Below, one piece after another: positions 45,314-54,745 of a stretch of DNA of 64,000 nucleotides. The stretch is from positions 1 to 64,000 of the forward strand of contig NZ_MDER01000034.1 of assembly GCF_001721045.1 (NCBI RefSeq), given 5' to 3'. The DNA comes from Paenibacillus nuruki (GTDB lineage: Bacteria; Bacillota; Bacilli; Paenibacillales; Paenibacillaceae). Below the pieces are notes generated by a model. That model did not search any database. It saw only the letters and a program-made list of their open reading frames with translations, and was not told the origin of the DNA. Made by a program: the position numbers and the translations under genes. How positions within the stretch are numbered: the stretch's first letter is position 1; the number at the start of each line of letters is the position of its first letter.

Positions 45314-45431
45314 GATTCTTCCTCCGTTTGTACTCATCATTAACAGATTTTTATCAAAAAAGATGATAAATAGCCTGCTTTCTTATTGTAAACCAAACAT
45401 TATGAAAATATAAGGGGGAAGGATTGAAGGG

Positions 45432-45569
45432 GCGGAGTGGGAGAGCTACGGGGATCGGTTCTTCTTGTCGTCGCTGTTGTAAAGGAATCCCTTGAATAAC
45501 CGCTGGGCGGTAGGGATTCCTTTACAAAGGCGAGCGCTTCGCTCTTTCAGAAGAACCGATCCCCTCCGC
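45432..45569. repeat. nested palindromic element
   Basis: Outer arms 45450-45465 and 45549-45564 are perfect 16-bp complements. Middle arms 45478-45492 and 45512-45526 are perfect over 15 bp. A core hairpin ACCGC-TGG-GCGGT closes it (45499-45511). A side hairpin AGCG-CTT-CGCT sits at 45533-45543. Outermost GCGGAG/CTCCGC also pair (45432-45437, 45564-45569). No coding potential is seen. Confidence 0.9.
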
Positions 45570-45790
45570 AACTGTGGTTAGAAAGGCAATCCTAGTCCCA
45601 GGGGAGGGAGGAGTAGAAAAGAGTAGTTAGTAAGAAGTGCGAGAATAGAGTAGATTGGTTAGGAAGTTTAAGAGTGATGAAGTGGTGGATTGGCGAAGGG
45701 AAAGGTGAATAGTAAAAGAGATAAATTTAAGAGGTAAGGATATAAGAGATCGTGGTAGGGATTAGTAAAGGAAGAGGAAGGAGGTGATTT
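45570..45790. other. C-depleted purine-rich tract
   Basis: Between 45601 and 45840 the + strand contains only five C in 240 nt, with G and A dominant. No gene of convincing length is present except the small frame at 45792. Stops are frequent in all + frames. Confidence 0.85.
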
Positions 45791-45791
45791 G

Positions 45792-45932
45792 TTGAAGAAA
45801 GTGGTTAAGGTAGAAGCATTATGGAAAAAAGTGGGTAGCGGTATTAGTATGAAGAAAGCCAGTATAGACTCGGGTGAGCTATACTGGCTTGGGAATGTTT
45901 TAAGTATGGAATGGGATATGAGATGGAGTTAG
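45792..45932 (+). CDS. possible 46-residue small protein
   Basis: A near-perfect Shine-Dalgarno (AAGGAGGTGAT, 45778-45788) leads to tandem TTG codons at 45789 and 45792 and a frame of 46 codons ending TAG at 45932. The predicted peptide is basic and Trp-rich ([16 protein letters not shown]...). The frame runs through the mcp terminator hairpin and overlaps the mcp stop by 4 nt on the other strand. Coding is unproven. Confidence 0.3.
   Translation: MKKVVKVEALWKKVGSGISMKKASIDSGELYWLGNVLSMEWDMRWS
45856..45890 (-). terminator. hairpin after the chemoreceptor gene
   Basis: AAGCCAGTATAG (45856-45867) and CTATACTGGCTT (45879-45890) are perfect 12-bp complements with inner CTC/GAG; the downstream T-run (TTTCTTC) is weak. 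Confidence 0.65.
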
Positions 45933-47620
45933 ATTTTGAATTTGCTGACGATGTTTTGTAGGGATAGGGCTTCGTTGTTGAGTTCGCGCATGATTTCGAC
46001 GTAGGCTAGCATTTCGCCGGATTGGCGGTCAGCGTTTTTGGCGATTGCTTTGACGTTGGTCAGGGATTTGTGAGTGATTTCGGCAGTTTCATCTACAGAA
46101 GCACTGACTTCTTCAGAACCAGCTGAGATTTCTTGAGTTGCCGCTGAAGCAGATTGAACCGTTTGGTTCGCTAGTTGCATCATTTCAACAAAGCGATTGA
46201 ACGCATCACCTGCTTGTTGTACTAATTCTGTTCCTGATTTCACTTCATTAGTCACGCTATCCATCGATTCGGTGGATTTTTGAGATTCTTGACGAATCGA
46301 TTCGAGTGCTTCTTCGATCTCGTAGGTAGATGCACGAGACTGTTCGGCAAGCTTGCCTACTTCTTGAGCGACGACTGCGAAGCCACGACCATGTTCGCCT
46401 GCACGAGCTGCTTCAATCGAAGCATTCAGGGAAAGCATACGGATTTGTTTGGTGATATCGCTCATTGCTACCAGAATCTCACTGATCGATTCTGAACGTT
46501 CGATTAATGTTTGTACAGATAATTTGGTGTCCATAACGGCTTTTTCAACAGATCCCATCTGAGTGACTGCTTGTTGAGCCATTTGGTTACCAGTGATTGC
46601 ACTATCTGAAGCATCACCGATTTGTTCTGAAATTTCAGCTGTAGATGAAGCAATATGTTGGATACCGGTTGTGATTTCTTCCATTGCTCGTGCATTTTCA
46701 GAAGTCGTATTAGCAATCATTTCACTACCGGATTCAATACTAGTCACGGATTGAACAGATTGATCGACCATACGTTGCATTTTATTTAATCGTGTAGTTA
46801 ACGCTTCTGTACCGACAGCTACTTTATCTGAGCTATCTAAGACTTGATGCACCATCGTACGTAAATTTTCGGTCATTAAGCGGAATCCACGAGCTAATTG
46901 AGCAATCTCATCATTACCTGTCATTTTGATATCTTGTTGTAAATTACCTTCTGCAACAAGGCGAGTATGACGAACAAGGCGTGCAAGTGGAAGGGTGATT
47001 TTACGGCTAAATTTGTAAGCGACCCATAGACATACGGCAAGAGCAACAATAGCTACAATCACTGTAGTCCAGATCAGATTCGAAATAATACTATTTACAA
47101 AGCTAGCATCCATACTCGCTGCTACAATTACCGAACTACCGGGTACACGATAATAGTAGGTAACTGTAGAACCAGCATCAGTCTGATAAAGGTCTGTTAA
47201 CAGTTTGCCATCAGTCATTGCTTTATTGATATTGTCGCTTAGTTGAACTTCTTGTTTATCTTTGAAATTTTTGGAGCTATTAGCTACAGCTGCTACAATG
47301 GCTTTGTTATCTTCAATTCGAAGTAAGTATAGATTATCTAGTTGGTAAGCTTGAAGTTGGGTTTCTAAGTATGTTTCGATTTTCATAATTTCGCCACTGT
47401 TTCCTTGGGCTGCTTGCATAGCTTGTGTGCTGTCCATGCCTTTGATAATACCATCCATCGCAATATTCAAGACCTGACGGAATTGAGGAACTACATTTTG
47501 ATTAATTACTCTTTGAGTCATAAAGAAAAAGAAAAGACTGAGTACAATACATACTGCTACTATCAGTGCAGCGAACGTCACCATAATTTTACGACTGATA
47601 AATTGATTGATTCTAAACAT
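45929..47620 (-). CDS. methyl-accepting chemotaxis protein
   Basis: 563-residue membrane chemoreceptor. Membrane helix 1 is at about 12-34 and helix 2 at about 183-203; the region between is the external sensor domain, of dCache/sCache size. HAMP covers about 205-258. The signalling domain ends with the conserved hairpin ([32 protein letters not shown], given here in part). On the leftward strand TAAA-15 nt-GTAGATAG upstream (47680-47706) weakly resembles a sigma-D promoter. The last about 45 codons use mostly C-ending triplets, unlike the rest of the gene. Confidence 0.93.
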   Translation of the reverse strand: MFRINQFISRKIMVTFAALIVAVCIVLSLFFFFMTQRVINQNVVPQFRQVLNIAMDGIIKGMDSTQAMQAAQGNSGEIMKIETYLETQLQAYQLDNLYLLRIEDNKAIVAAVANSSKNFKDKQEVQLSDNINKAMTDGKLLTDLYQTDAGSTVTYYYRVPGSSVIVAASMDASFVNSIISNLIWTTVIVAIVALAVCLWVAYKFSRKITLPLARLVRHTRLVAEGNLQQDIKMTGNDEIAQLARGFRLMTENLRTMVHQVLDSSDKVAVGTEALTTRLNKMQRMVDQSVQSVTSIESGSEMIANTTSENARAMEEITTGIQHIASSTAEISEQIGDASDSAITGNQMAQQAVTQMGSVEKAVMDTKLSVQTLIERSESISEILVAMSDITKQIRMLSLNASIEAARAGEHGRGFAVVAQEVGKLAEQSRASTYEIEEALESIRQESQKSTESMDSVTNEVKSGTELVQQAGDAFNRFVEMMQLANQTVQSASAATQEISAGSEEVSASVDETAEITHKSLTNVKAIAKNADRQSGEMLAYVEIMRELNNEALSLQNIVSKFKI

Positions 47621-48131
47621 GCAAACTTGCCCCTTCCCATACTTGAAAAACAGTTACTTTTCTCTCATCCAACATGTAGCTATCTACAGATACAATCAAA
47701 CTTTTAGCGACGTGACAAAATGTGACACAGAGTCTTATCTGATTCCAATCGAAATACGAAGCAACGTGTATAGTATTTTGAATATTTTAAGCAAAAAGAA
47801 CTATATTTATTCGACTCCTCCCGGTATTCATCCTATTTCAACAGGTTTTCCTGTAAATATGACATGAATAATTGCGCATATGATCTTAAAGTACTGAGTA
47901 AAAAGATTCAAATAATTATCTATATTATAACAATCGACCACTGTTTGAATAGGTATTTTTTCATTTAATTAGTCATAAACCTAATTTTTTTCTATAAAAA
48001 GTGCAAAAAATGTAGAAAATACATATTAAAACTATCTTACAAATAACCCTACCTGTTTACTCGACATTATGCTAAAATGAAATGCGACTCAATATTCAGG
48101 TCACTACATATATATCAAAAGGGGTGTCAAA
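47621..48131. other. intergenic region between mcp and tcyP
   Basis: 510 bp, A+T rich, divergent promoters presumably lie here. I see no gene, RNA motif or strong inverted repeat. The tcyP ribosome-binding site is AAAGGGGTG. Confidence 0.5.
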
Positions 48132-49529
48132 ATGAATGTTTTGCTAGTTATTGTGAATATAGCTGTTCTAGTCTTACTGATTGTTTTATTAGGTTGGATG
48201 CAGAAAAAGCATATTTCATTTACAAAGAGAGTATTTACTGGCTTAATTCTGGGGATTGCATACGGCGTAGTATTGCAATGGATTTATAGCCCGGATTCAG
48301 AAGTTATTTCAGATTCGATGGAATGGTTCGATCTGATAGGTAGTGGCTATGTTGGGTTACTTCAAATGGTTGTTATTCCACTGATTATGGTCTCGATCAT
48401 TATGGCGATCCTGAAGCTAAGTGGTAAGCAAAATCTTGGTAAAATCAGTGGTTCTATTATAGGTGTATTGTTATTTACGACAGCGATTGCTTCAGCGATA
48501 GGAATTACAGTAGCACTTGGATTCAATCTAACGGCTCTGGATATTCCAGCAGGTGAAGCTGAACAACAACGTGGCGTGATATTGCAAGAACGTCTAGGTG
48601 ATGTCGAAGATATGTCATTGCCTGCACAATTACTAGAGTTTATTCCGACTAATCCTTTTGCAGATATGACAGGATCTCGTCGTTCTTCTACATTAGCAGT
48701 CGTTATTTTCTCCGCTTTTGTTGGAGTTGCAGCACTGGGTCTTATACGCAAAAATCCAAAACAAGGTGAAATGTTCCAGAGCATGATGGGAGCGATCTAC
48801 GGGGTAGTGATGCGAATGGTCACCATTATTCTACGCTTAACCCCTTATGGTATTCTAGCGCTTATTGCCAAAATGGTTGCCACGACAAGTGGTCAAGAAA
48901 TACTGAAATTGATTAACTTTGTACTGGCTTCTTATGTGGCTTTGATTGCAATGTTTGTTGTTCATCTCATCATTCTAGCGATCTCAGGTCTTAATCCAAT
49001 TCAATATGTGAAAAAAATTATTCCAACACTTACTTTTGCATTTACTTCTCGCTCTAGTGCAGCGACGATCCCGATGAATGTAGAAACGCAAACAAAAAAG
49101 TTAGGTGTATCGGAAGGGATTGCTAACTTATCTGCGAGCTTTGGAGCTACTATCGGGCAAAATGGTTGCGCAGGTATTTATCCATCAATGCTTGCGATTA
49201 TGATTGCACCAATGGCAGGCGTGAATCCATTAGACTGGCAGTTTATTTTGACATTAATTGCAGTGGTTACGGTTAGTTCTTTGGGTGTGGCTGGGGTTGG
49301 TGGTGGAGCAACATTTGCAGCGTTGATCGTATTATCTACCATGAATCTACCAGTCGCTTTAGCAGGATTGTTGATTTCTGTAGAGCCTTTAATCGATATG
49401 GGACGTACAGCACTGAATGTTAGTGGTTCTATGACTTCAGGTGTACTCAGCAGTAAATGGTTGAAAGAACAAAACAAAGACGTTTACAACCAACCAGATC
49501 GTGATCTCGATACTGCGGAAGCTTCATAA
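48132..49529 (+). CDS. tcyP: L-cystine sodium/proton symporter
   Basis: 465-residue transporter of the dicarboxylate/amino acid:cation symporter family, closest to B. subtilis TcyP by length and motifs. About eight membrane helices plus two re-entrant loops. SRSSAATIPMNVE (hairpin 1), GATIGQNGCAGIYPSML (helix 7), and GVAGVGGGATFAALIVL (hairpin 2) are diagnostic. AAAGGGGTG precedes the ATG. Monocistronic. It complements the sulfate transporter at 32733 as a second sulfur source. Confidence 0.94.
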   Translation: MNVLLVIVNIAVLVLLIVLLGWMQKKHISFTKRVFTGLILGIAYGVVLQWIYSPDSEVISDSMEWFDLIGSGYVGLLQMVVIPLIMVSIIMAILKLSGKQNLGKISGSIIGVLLFTTAIASAIGITVALGFNLTALDIPAGEAEQQRGVILQERLGDVEDMSLPAQLLEFIPTNPFADMTGSRRSSTLAVVIFSAFVGVAALGLIRKNPKQGEMFQSMMGAIYGVVMRMVTIILRLTPYGILALIAKMVATTSGQEILKLINFVLASYVALIAMFVVHLIILAISGLNPIQYVKKIIPTLTFAFTSRSSAATIPMNVETQTKKLGVSEGIANLSASFGATIGQNGCAGIYPSMLAIMIAPMAGVNPLDWQFILTLIAVVTVSSLGVAGVGGGATFAALIVLSTMNLPVALAGLLISVEPLIDMGRTALNVSGSMTSGVLSSKWLKEQNKDVYNQPDRDLDTAEAS

Positions 49530-49579
49530 TTCATAAATATTAATCTATTGAAGTGTACATTGAATAACAGATAAACATT

Positions 49580-49623
49580 CAAAAGTCTATTCCTTATCAT
49601 TATGAATAAGGAGTAGACTTTTT
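49580..49623 (+). terminator. terminator of tcyP
   Basis: AAAAGTCTATTCCTTAT pairs with ATAAGGAGTAGACTTTT around a short loop, followed by T5. Confidence 0.9.
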
Positions 49624-49783
49624 GGGCTTTATTGGAGTGTTTGCGTTGATATGACGACTGTTATTTTCAATTCAAAAGAAGATCCATATCGATAATGACA
49701 TATCATTTATGGGAAAATTAGTGATAATAGTTGGCAGCTTGCTTGCTCATATGATAAAGTAAAACAGGTTTTCAGTGATTGAT

Positions 49784-49823
49784 CCGCGGTTCGTAACCAT
49801 CCCGCGTTATCAAAACTAGGGGG
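49784..49823 (+). ncRNA. preQ1-I riboswitch
   Basis: Stem P1 is CGCGG (49785-49789) with CCGCG (49802-49806). The loop UUCGUAACCAUC contains the UAACC segment seen in the class I aptamer. An A-rich strand UUAUCAAAA (49807-49815) leads to CUAGGGGG, which would form the pseudoknot P2 and is also the Shine-Dalgarno site. The order and key bases match the Thermoanaerobacter-type preQ1-I aptamer. It should block translation of the downstream transporter when preQ1 is bound. Confidence 0.88.
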
Positions 49824-49831
49824 AAAAGGTC

Positions 49832-50587
49832 ATGTTTAATATATGGTGGGGTATTTTATTTGTTATCGTTAATTATGGTTTGTTTACATTATGTTATCGA
49901 TTATTTGGGATTAAAGGGATGTATGCTTGGATCGGGGTTGCTACAGTATTAGCGAATATTCAAGTTATTAAAACGATTGAATTATTCGGGATAGCAACAA
50001 CACTAGGTAATACGATGTATGTCAGTATGTATTTAGCAAGTGATCTATTGAATGAACGATTTGGACCGAAAGTAGCGCGCAAAGCGGTTTGGTTTGGATT
50101 TTTCACTTTAATTATGACGACGATTGTTATGAAAATGGCTTTGACTTTCAAAGTTTCTGGAATTGAAGATGCAGATAATGCACAAGTTGCCTTAACGACT
50201 ATTTTTGATCAATTACCTACATTGGTAGTAGCCAGTCTATCTGCTTATCTAATCAGTCAATTTCTAGATGTACGTCTGTATACGTGGTTGCGTCAATTAT
50301 TTCCTGCACCGCATCAATTATGGATACGTAATAACGGAAGTACAATGATTAGTTCGTTTGTAGATACACTTGTATTTTGTAGTATTGCTTTCTTAGGTGT
50401 ATACGAATGGCAAGTGTGGATTGAAATTTTCTTAACGACGTATATTCTTAAATTTGTACTGACAGCAGCAGGAACACCATTTTTATACCTTGCGCGCAGT
50501 ATGAAAGTAGCCGAAGAAGATAAGCCATTAATGATTAGTTATCAAATTGCCAAAGATAAAGAAGAACAAACACAAGAACATGAATGA
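49832..50587 (+). CDS. queuosine precursor transporter (YhhQ/VUT family)
   Basis: 251-residue polytopic membrane protein of the VUT/YhhQ family, which imports preQ0/preQ1-type queuosine precursors. Six or seven membrane segments. Motifs LGNTMYVSMYLASDLLNERFGPKVARKAV and the NNGSTMISSFVDTLVFCSIAF (in part) are diagnostic. The ATG lies 8 nt after AGGGGG, which is the 3' end of a preQ1 riboswitch. Riboswitch and family together give a confident substrate class. Confidence 0.93.
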   Translation: MFNIWWGILFVIVNYGLFTLCYRLFGIKGMYAWIGVATVLANIQVIKTIELFGIATTLGNTMYVSMYLASDLLNERFGPKVARKAVWFGFFTLIMTTIVMKMALTFKVSGIEDADNAQVALTTIFDQLPTLVVASLSAYLISQFLDVRLYTWLRQLFPAPHQLWIRNNGSTMISSFVDTLVFCSIAFLGVYEWQVWIEIFLTTYILKFVLTAAGTPFLYLARSMKVAEEDKPLMISYQIAKDKEEQTQEHE

Positions 50588-50604
50588 ACAAAATAAGCTC
50601 ATAG

Positions 50605-50656
50605 CAAAAGACACGCATACCAGATCAAGTCATACGATCTGTAGCGTGTCTTTTTT
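50605..50656. terminator. bidirectional terminator
   Basis: AAAAGACACGC and CAGATC pair with GATCTG and GCGTGTCTTTT, with A- and T-runs, after the rightward transporter. Confidence 0.85.
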
Positions 50657-50742
50657 GAATAGAACGTGTTAGTTAACGATCTTAATATTGAAAATAAATA
50701 GTACTCATTATACGTATTGAATAGATCAAGAGTAGCTATCGC

Positions 50743-51831
50743 TTACCCGAGAACGGTTAATTCTTTAGGGAACGAGCTAAGGACTTCAACGCCATCAGCA
50801 GTTACAATAACATCATCTTCGATGCGTACGCCACCAAGACCCGGAATATAGATACCTGGTTCTACAGTGAACAATACACATTCTTGTAATAGATTTTCAT
50901 TTTGCCCGTGTACTGAAGGATATTCATGTGTATCCATACCCAGTCCATGACCCAGGCGATGAACAAAACGATCACCGTATCCAGCTTCAGTAATGACATC
51001 ACGAGCCGCTTTATCAATCGAGGCAAAAGTAACACCGGGCTTGATCGCTTGAATAGCTGCTTCATTCGCCGCTAGAACGGTATGATAGACTTTGTTCAGT
51101 TCAGCATCCAGTTCCCCAATAGCGAATGTACGCGTGATATCAGATGCATATCCGTCTGCAAATAACCCTAGATCGAACATTAACAGTTCATTGGCTGCGA
51201 TTTTACGAGTACCCGGTACACCGTGAGGAAGAGCGGTATTGGAACCAGAAAGAACCATCGTATCAAAAGCAGGCTTTTCTGCACCTACTTTTTTCATCTG
51301 GTATTCAAGTTCTGCAACCAATTCAATCTCGGTCACTCCAATACGTACGCTAGACAGACCACGACGTAATACTTCTTCAATCAATTGAATCGAATGTTTC
51401 ATTCGTTTGACTTCATCCGGTGATTTGCGTGATCTCATTGCATTGAGCATACTGCCAATATCCTGATACGAAGTCGCTTCTAATACTTCAGACAATTGTT
51501 CATATCTCGCTACCGATAAGTTTTCTTTTTCGATACCTAGATTGCCGATACTGCCTTTGACACATTCTTTCAAACGTACATAGGGATTATCTGTATCAGT
51601 ATGAGTCTCTATGCGTGATACGCTAGAAGCGCTACGAGCTTTGTCCTCATCCAGTGCAGGCAATAATAAAAAGGCTTCGTCTCCATCGGGAATAAAAAGC
51701 CCTAAAAAGCGTTCATGTGGATCACTGGCGAATCCAGTGAGATAGTATACGTGTTTGGGATCAGTAATCAATAAGCTATCTAATCCGTTCGTTTGCATAT
51801 GGCCACGAATTTTGGCGATTCTGTCGTCCAT
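50743..51831 (-). CDS. Xaa-Pro peptidase (M24B)
   Basis: 362-residue cytoplasmic metallopeptidase that removes N-terminal residues before proline or cleaves X-Pro dipeptides. The ATG at 51831 follows AAGGAG. N-terminal creatinase-like domain about 1-125; pita-bread catalytic domain after it. Metal ligands: MFDLGLFADGYASDITRTF (two Asp), HRLGHGLGMDTHE (His), VLFTVEPGIY and GGVRIEDDVIV (two Glu). Typical YqhT/PepQ length. Confidence 0.94.
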   Translation of the reverse strand: MDDRIAKIRGHMQTNGLDSLLITDPKHVYYLTGFASDPHERFLGLFIPDGDEAFLLLPALDEDKARSASSVSRIETHTDTDNPYVRLKECVKGSIGNLGIEKENLSVARYEQLSEVLEATSYQDIGSMLNAMRSRKSPDEVKRMKHSIQLIEEVLRRGLSSVRIGVTEIELVAELEYQMKKVGAEKPAFDTMVLSGSNTALPHGVPGTRKIAANELLMFDLGLFADGYASDITRTFAIGELDAELNKVYHTVLAANEAAIQAIKPGVTFASIDKAARDVITEAGYGDRFVHRLGHGLGMDTHEYPSVHGQNENLLQECVLFTVEPGIYIPGLGGVRIEDDVIVTADGVEVLSSFPKELTVLG

Positions 51832-51992
51832 GAGTGTAGTCTCCTTATTGTCTATAGAATGCATTACCAGACTATATCTATTTTAACGTGGAATATCCAT
51901 TAGGACAAATAGACACAGCATTCACTTCCTTTTAATCAAATAAATAAGATCAATCCTAGACCGTTATTATTGAATGTGAAAATAGTAAATGT

Positions 51993-52024
51993 AAAAAAGC
52001 CTTCTCCATTATAGAGAAGGCTTT
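51993..52024 (-). terminator. terminator of the dinB gene
   Basis: AAAGCCTTCTC-7 nt-GAGAAGGCTTT, T-run on the leftward strand. Confidence 0.88.
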
Positions 52025-52055
52025 GTGTATATATTTAGTACGAGCTAGAAGCAAA

Positions 52056-52562
52056 TTAATGATATTGAGATAACTCTGCTTCGATTTCTCGCATTTGTTC
52101 TAAATGTCGTTGTTCATGAAGTCCAATAAATTCAGTCCATTGTTGTAAAGTCAGTGGCCCAAATATAGGATGATCCATAGTCCGATGTTCCAGCATCACT
52201 GGATCTATACTTTCGATCAATTCAGTAAACAGTTCGCGTGAACGCACCAGTCTTGTCTGCAATTCGATTAAGGTACAATGTTTATCTGCGGGAACAAGTG
52301 CTAATGGTGCAGGTGTATGACGATTACGATCCAGCGTAAGATGAAAAGGAATCGACGGCATAGAAGAAGGAGCAGGATTTTCTTCATCTACTTTTATTCG
52401 CAATCGAGCAGTGATTGCCATTTCCATCAGATATAAATGTTCTAACACCTGTGCTATCGTCCATTTATCAGGCTGACTGTGTTCATTCATCACATTTTCA
52501 TTTAAGGAATGGGCAAAATCCCAGATGTCTTGTCTTACTTTAATGGTGTTGGGATGAATCAT
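52056..52562 (-). CDS. DinB-family protein
   Basis: 168-residue four-helix-bundle protein (DinB/YfiT family) with possible metal-binding His in VLEHLYLMEMA and GLHEQRHLEQM. Members act as thiol transferases for low-molecular-weight thiols such as bacillithiol, or are uncharacterised. ATG 52562 is chosen: AAGGAGG is 8 nt upstream, whereas the ATG at 52568 lies too near. Divergent from the DUF4261 operon. Confidence 0.88.
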   Translation of the reverse strand: MIHPNTIKVRQDIWDFAHSLNENVMNEHSQPDKWTIAQVLEHLYLMEMAITARLRIKVDEENPAPSSMPSIPFHLTLDRNRHTPAPLALVPADKHCTLIELQTRLVRSRELFTELIESIDPVMLEHRTMDHPIFGPLTLQQWTEFIGLHEQRHLEQMREIEAELSQYH

Positions 52563-52784
52563 ATTCATGACCTCCTTGGCTATTAACCTATAAGTATATT
52601 TAAACATACTTGAGACTTTACAATCCAATCTTGCCAAATCATAGGTTTACGTTAACCCATAGGAATTGTATGATAAGAGGCGAACATAGATGATAACTAA
52701 ATCGTTAAATAAGTGCGCCGTCTACATAAAATTAGGTTAATACTAGTTAAGCGAGCGATTGAGCGAAAGGAGAAAGAATAAACC

Positions 52785-53753
52785 ATGAGTACACACGAAT
52801 ACGATGATAACGAACAAAATGAACAAGCCGATGAGGATTTTGGATTTTTTGATATATATTCTGCCCAACTATTATATCGTACGAAGCCAACGATTGATCG
52901 AGACACCTTGTATGCCAAAGTACAAGAATATACAGGCCCACTGCATACCGTTTTAGATGACCAAGGAGAAGAGCAGGAGGCACTCGCTGTATGGGAAGCA
53001 AATCCTACAGATGATCCCAATGCAGAAGCCGATCCGAGAGATCATTATCACTTTTTTCATCTCAATCATATGGTTCACTATGAAGATGGAGATTTGCCAG
53101 CGCAGACGGTGTTGATGCCTTCTGAAATGGAGCCTCAAGCTGAATTATATACCACTGCACTGCAACAATCATGGCATTGGCAAGAAGCTTCAGAAGTGCT
53201 TCAAGCCTGTGATTATGAACTCATGTTAACGGATATGATGGCAAGAGGGCTACCACATCAGCAACGGCTACAGCTATTTAATCAAGTATTACGTGCTATA
53301 CTTGAAGTTGCTCCATGTGATGCAATTTACTGGCGTAGTAGTGATAAATTGATGGAACCTACAGCTTTTTTAGCGGCGCTACAAGAAGGACAAGATTTGT
53401 ATGGAGCATTGAATATTAGATTATACAATATTCAATCTGAGCAAGAACGTCAAGAGATGGTAATGGATAGTTGTGGATTAGCTGCATTAGGTGTACCGGA
53501 TGTGCAGTGCCACTTTTATGATATGAATCCAAATGAAGTTGCTGGTTTCTTAATGGATATTTCGCATTATCTATATGAACAAGGCGATATTATTACGGAT
53601 GGAGAAACGATTGGACAAGATGAAGAACAGCGATGGACCTGTGAGCATCAATTTTCATTGATAGCACCACGTAGAGTGGTGATTGATCTGAATCCGGGTA
53701 ATCTCTATTATGCGGGAGTACAGGAATCCAGTCGTTCCCAAAGTCAGGAGTAG
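52785..53753 (+). CDS. DUF4261-domain protein
   Basis: 322-residue acidic cytoplasmic protein. The C-terminal half matches DUF4261 in style: DSCGLAALGVPDVQCHFYDMNPNEVAGFL with a preceding CDAIYWRSSDKLM. The N-terminal 30 residues are very acidic and probably disordered. AAAGGAG precedes the ATG. It is first of three closely spaced genes (gaps of 9 and 24 nt). Function of DUF4261 is unknown; it is often near SMI1-type or immunity genes in other genomes, which is recollection rather than evidence here. Confidence 0.82.
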   Translation: MSTHEYDDNEQNEQADEDFGFFDIYSAQLLYRTKPTIDRDTLYAKVQEYTGPLHTVLDDQGEEQEALAVWEANPTDDPNAEADPRDHYHFFHLNHMVHYEDGDLPAQTVLMPSEMEPQAELYTTALQQSWHWQEASEVLQACDYELMLTDMMARGLPHQQRLQLFNQVLRAILEVAPCDAIYWRSSDKLMEPTAFLAALQEGQDLYGALNIRLYNIQSEQERQEMVMDSCGLAALGVPDVQCHFYDMNPNEVAGFLMDISHYLYEQGDIITDGETIGQDEEQRWTCEHQFSLIAPRRVVIDLNPGNLYYAGVQESSRSQSQE

Positions 53754-53762
53754 ATCAAGGTT

Positions 53763-54263
53763 ATGGAATATTACCGTTTGAGCTATGAAGAGAATGATGA
53801 GAACTATTATTTTGAGATTAATGAAGAACAGACGGTACTGCGTGAAGTAATCGAAGATGAAGAACGTTGGATTGTATCGAGTCAACGAGATGAAGAATTG
53901 CATTTCTGCCTGTATGATCAGCAGTTTGATCAAGATCTGGATCAAGGCGAGCGCAAAGATATCTCTGCTGCTGAATTTGAAGAAGTATGGCAGGAAGCAA
54001 TGAAACCGTATATGAAAGATTGGGAAAAGACACAACAGATGTTTAAAGTAGGCGATCATGTTAAAGGGATTGTCGAAGTGATCTATCCGCAAGGCATTAT
54101 TTTGAGCTTACCTAATGATGCACTGGGAATTATTAATGTAGGCGATTGTGTCAAAGGAATCCCGGCAGAAAGCTTATATCCAGGTCATCTGTTAAAAGCA
54201 GTCGTTGCTGGATTTGATCATGTGAATCTATGGATCAAGTTAGAGCAAGGGACGGTTGTATAG
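53763..54263 (+). CDS. acidic protein with C-terminal S1/OB-like domain
   Basis: 166-residue protein. Residues 1-90 are acidic (DQDLDQGERK region) and unassigned. Residues about 94-166 (FKVGDHVKGIVEVIYPQGIILSL...KAVVAGFDHVNLWIKL) resemble an S1-type OB fold: a KVGDxVKG start, then a GIILSL strand and a final strand pair. This suggests RNA or nucleic-acid binding. Middle gene of the three-gene cluster with DUF4261. Confidence 0.7.
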   Translation: MEYYRLSYEENDENYYFEINEEQTVLREVIEDEERWIVSSQRDEELHFCLYDQQFDQDLDQGERKDISAAEFEEVWQEAMKPYMKDWEKTQQMFKVGDHVKGIVEVIYPQGIILSLPNDALGIINVGDCVKGIPAESLYPGHLLKAVVAGFDHVNLWIKLEQGTVV

Positions 54264-54287
54264 CGATCGAACCAAAGGAGGCTACTG

Positions 54288-54659
54288 ATGGACAAGCAAT
54301 CGATAGAAACGTTGCAAACCAAACTGCATCAAGGATCATTACTATCTGCTTCATTTCTGCAAGATTTAGATGCTGAGTCTTATCTTGCATATCGAGATCG
54401 TGCTGATTTTGATACCGAATGGATAGGAGCATATCAGAAATTACAACGGGACAGTCTGACAGAAGCCGAGCAAGTACAGCTCACTGAATGGAGTCGATTA
54501 GCTTTTGTCCATGTGATGCAAGAAGGCGGCGATGCTGATCTAGCAGCTTATGTGAGTGACGATATGGATATGATTTTTACCGCATTTACATTAGAAGTAG
54601 AAGATCATTTTATCGATAGATTAGTAGAATCGTATATAGATGAGCGTTTACCTGTATAG
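54288..54659 (+). CDS. hypothetical acidic protein
   Basis: 123-residue protein with no family I can name. Acidic and helical (SLLSASFLQDLDAESYLAYRDRADFD). CAAAGGAGG precedes the ATG. Last of the three-gene cluster. Size and acidity resemble immunity or antitoxin proteins but no toxin partner is visible. Confidence 0.7.
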   Translation: MDKQSIETLQTKLHQGSLLSASFLQDLDAESYLAYRDRADFDTEWIGAYQKLQRDSLTEAEQVQLTEWSRLAFVHVMQEGGDADLAAYVSDDMDMIFTAFTLEVEDHFIDRLVESYIDERLPV

Positions 54660-54706
54660 TGTCAGTAGACTTGGGCTGTATATGGAACGTTGTATATAGA
54701 TGAGTA

Positions 54707-54745
54707 TAAAAAATACGCCGGGATCTATTTGATCACGCGGCGTAT
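54707..54745 (-). terminator. terminator of the thrE-type operon
   Basis: ATACGCCG...CGGCGTAT with an inner GATC/GATC segment; overlaps the stop of the leftward exporter gene and is followed leftward by T6. Confidence 0.75.

Noticed and set aside
47405-47867. Rightward frames upstream of tcyP
   Set aside because: No ribosome-binding site, random composition, antisense to the mcp start.
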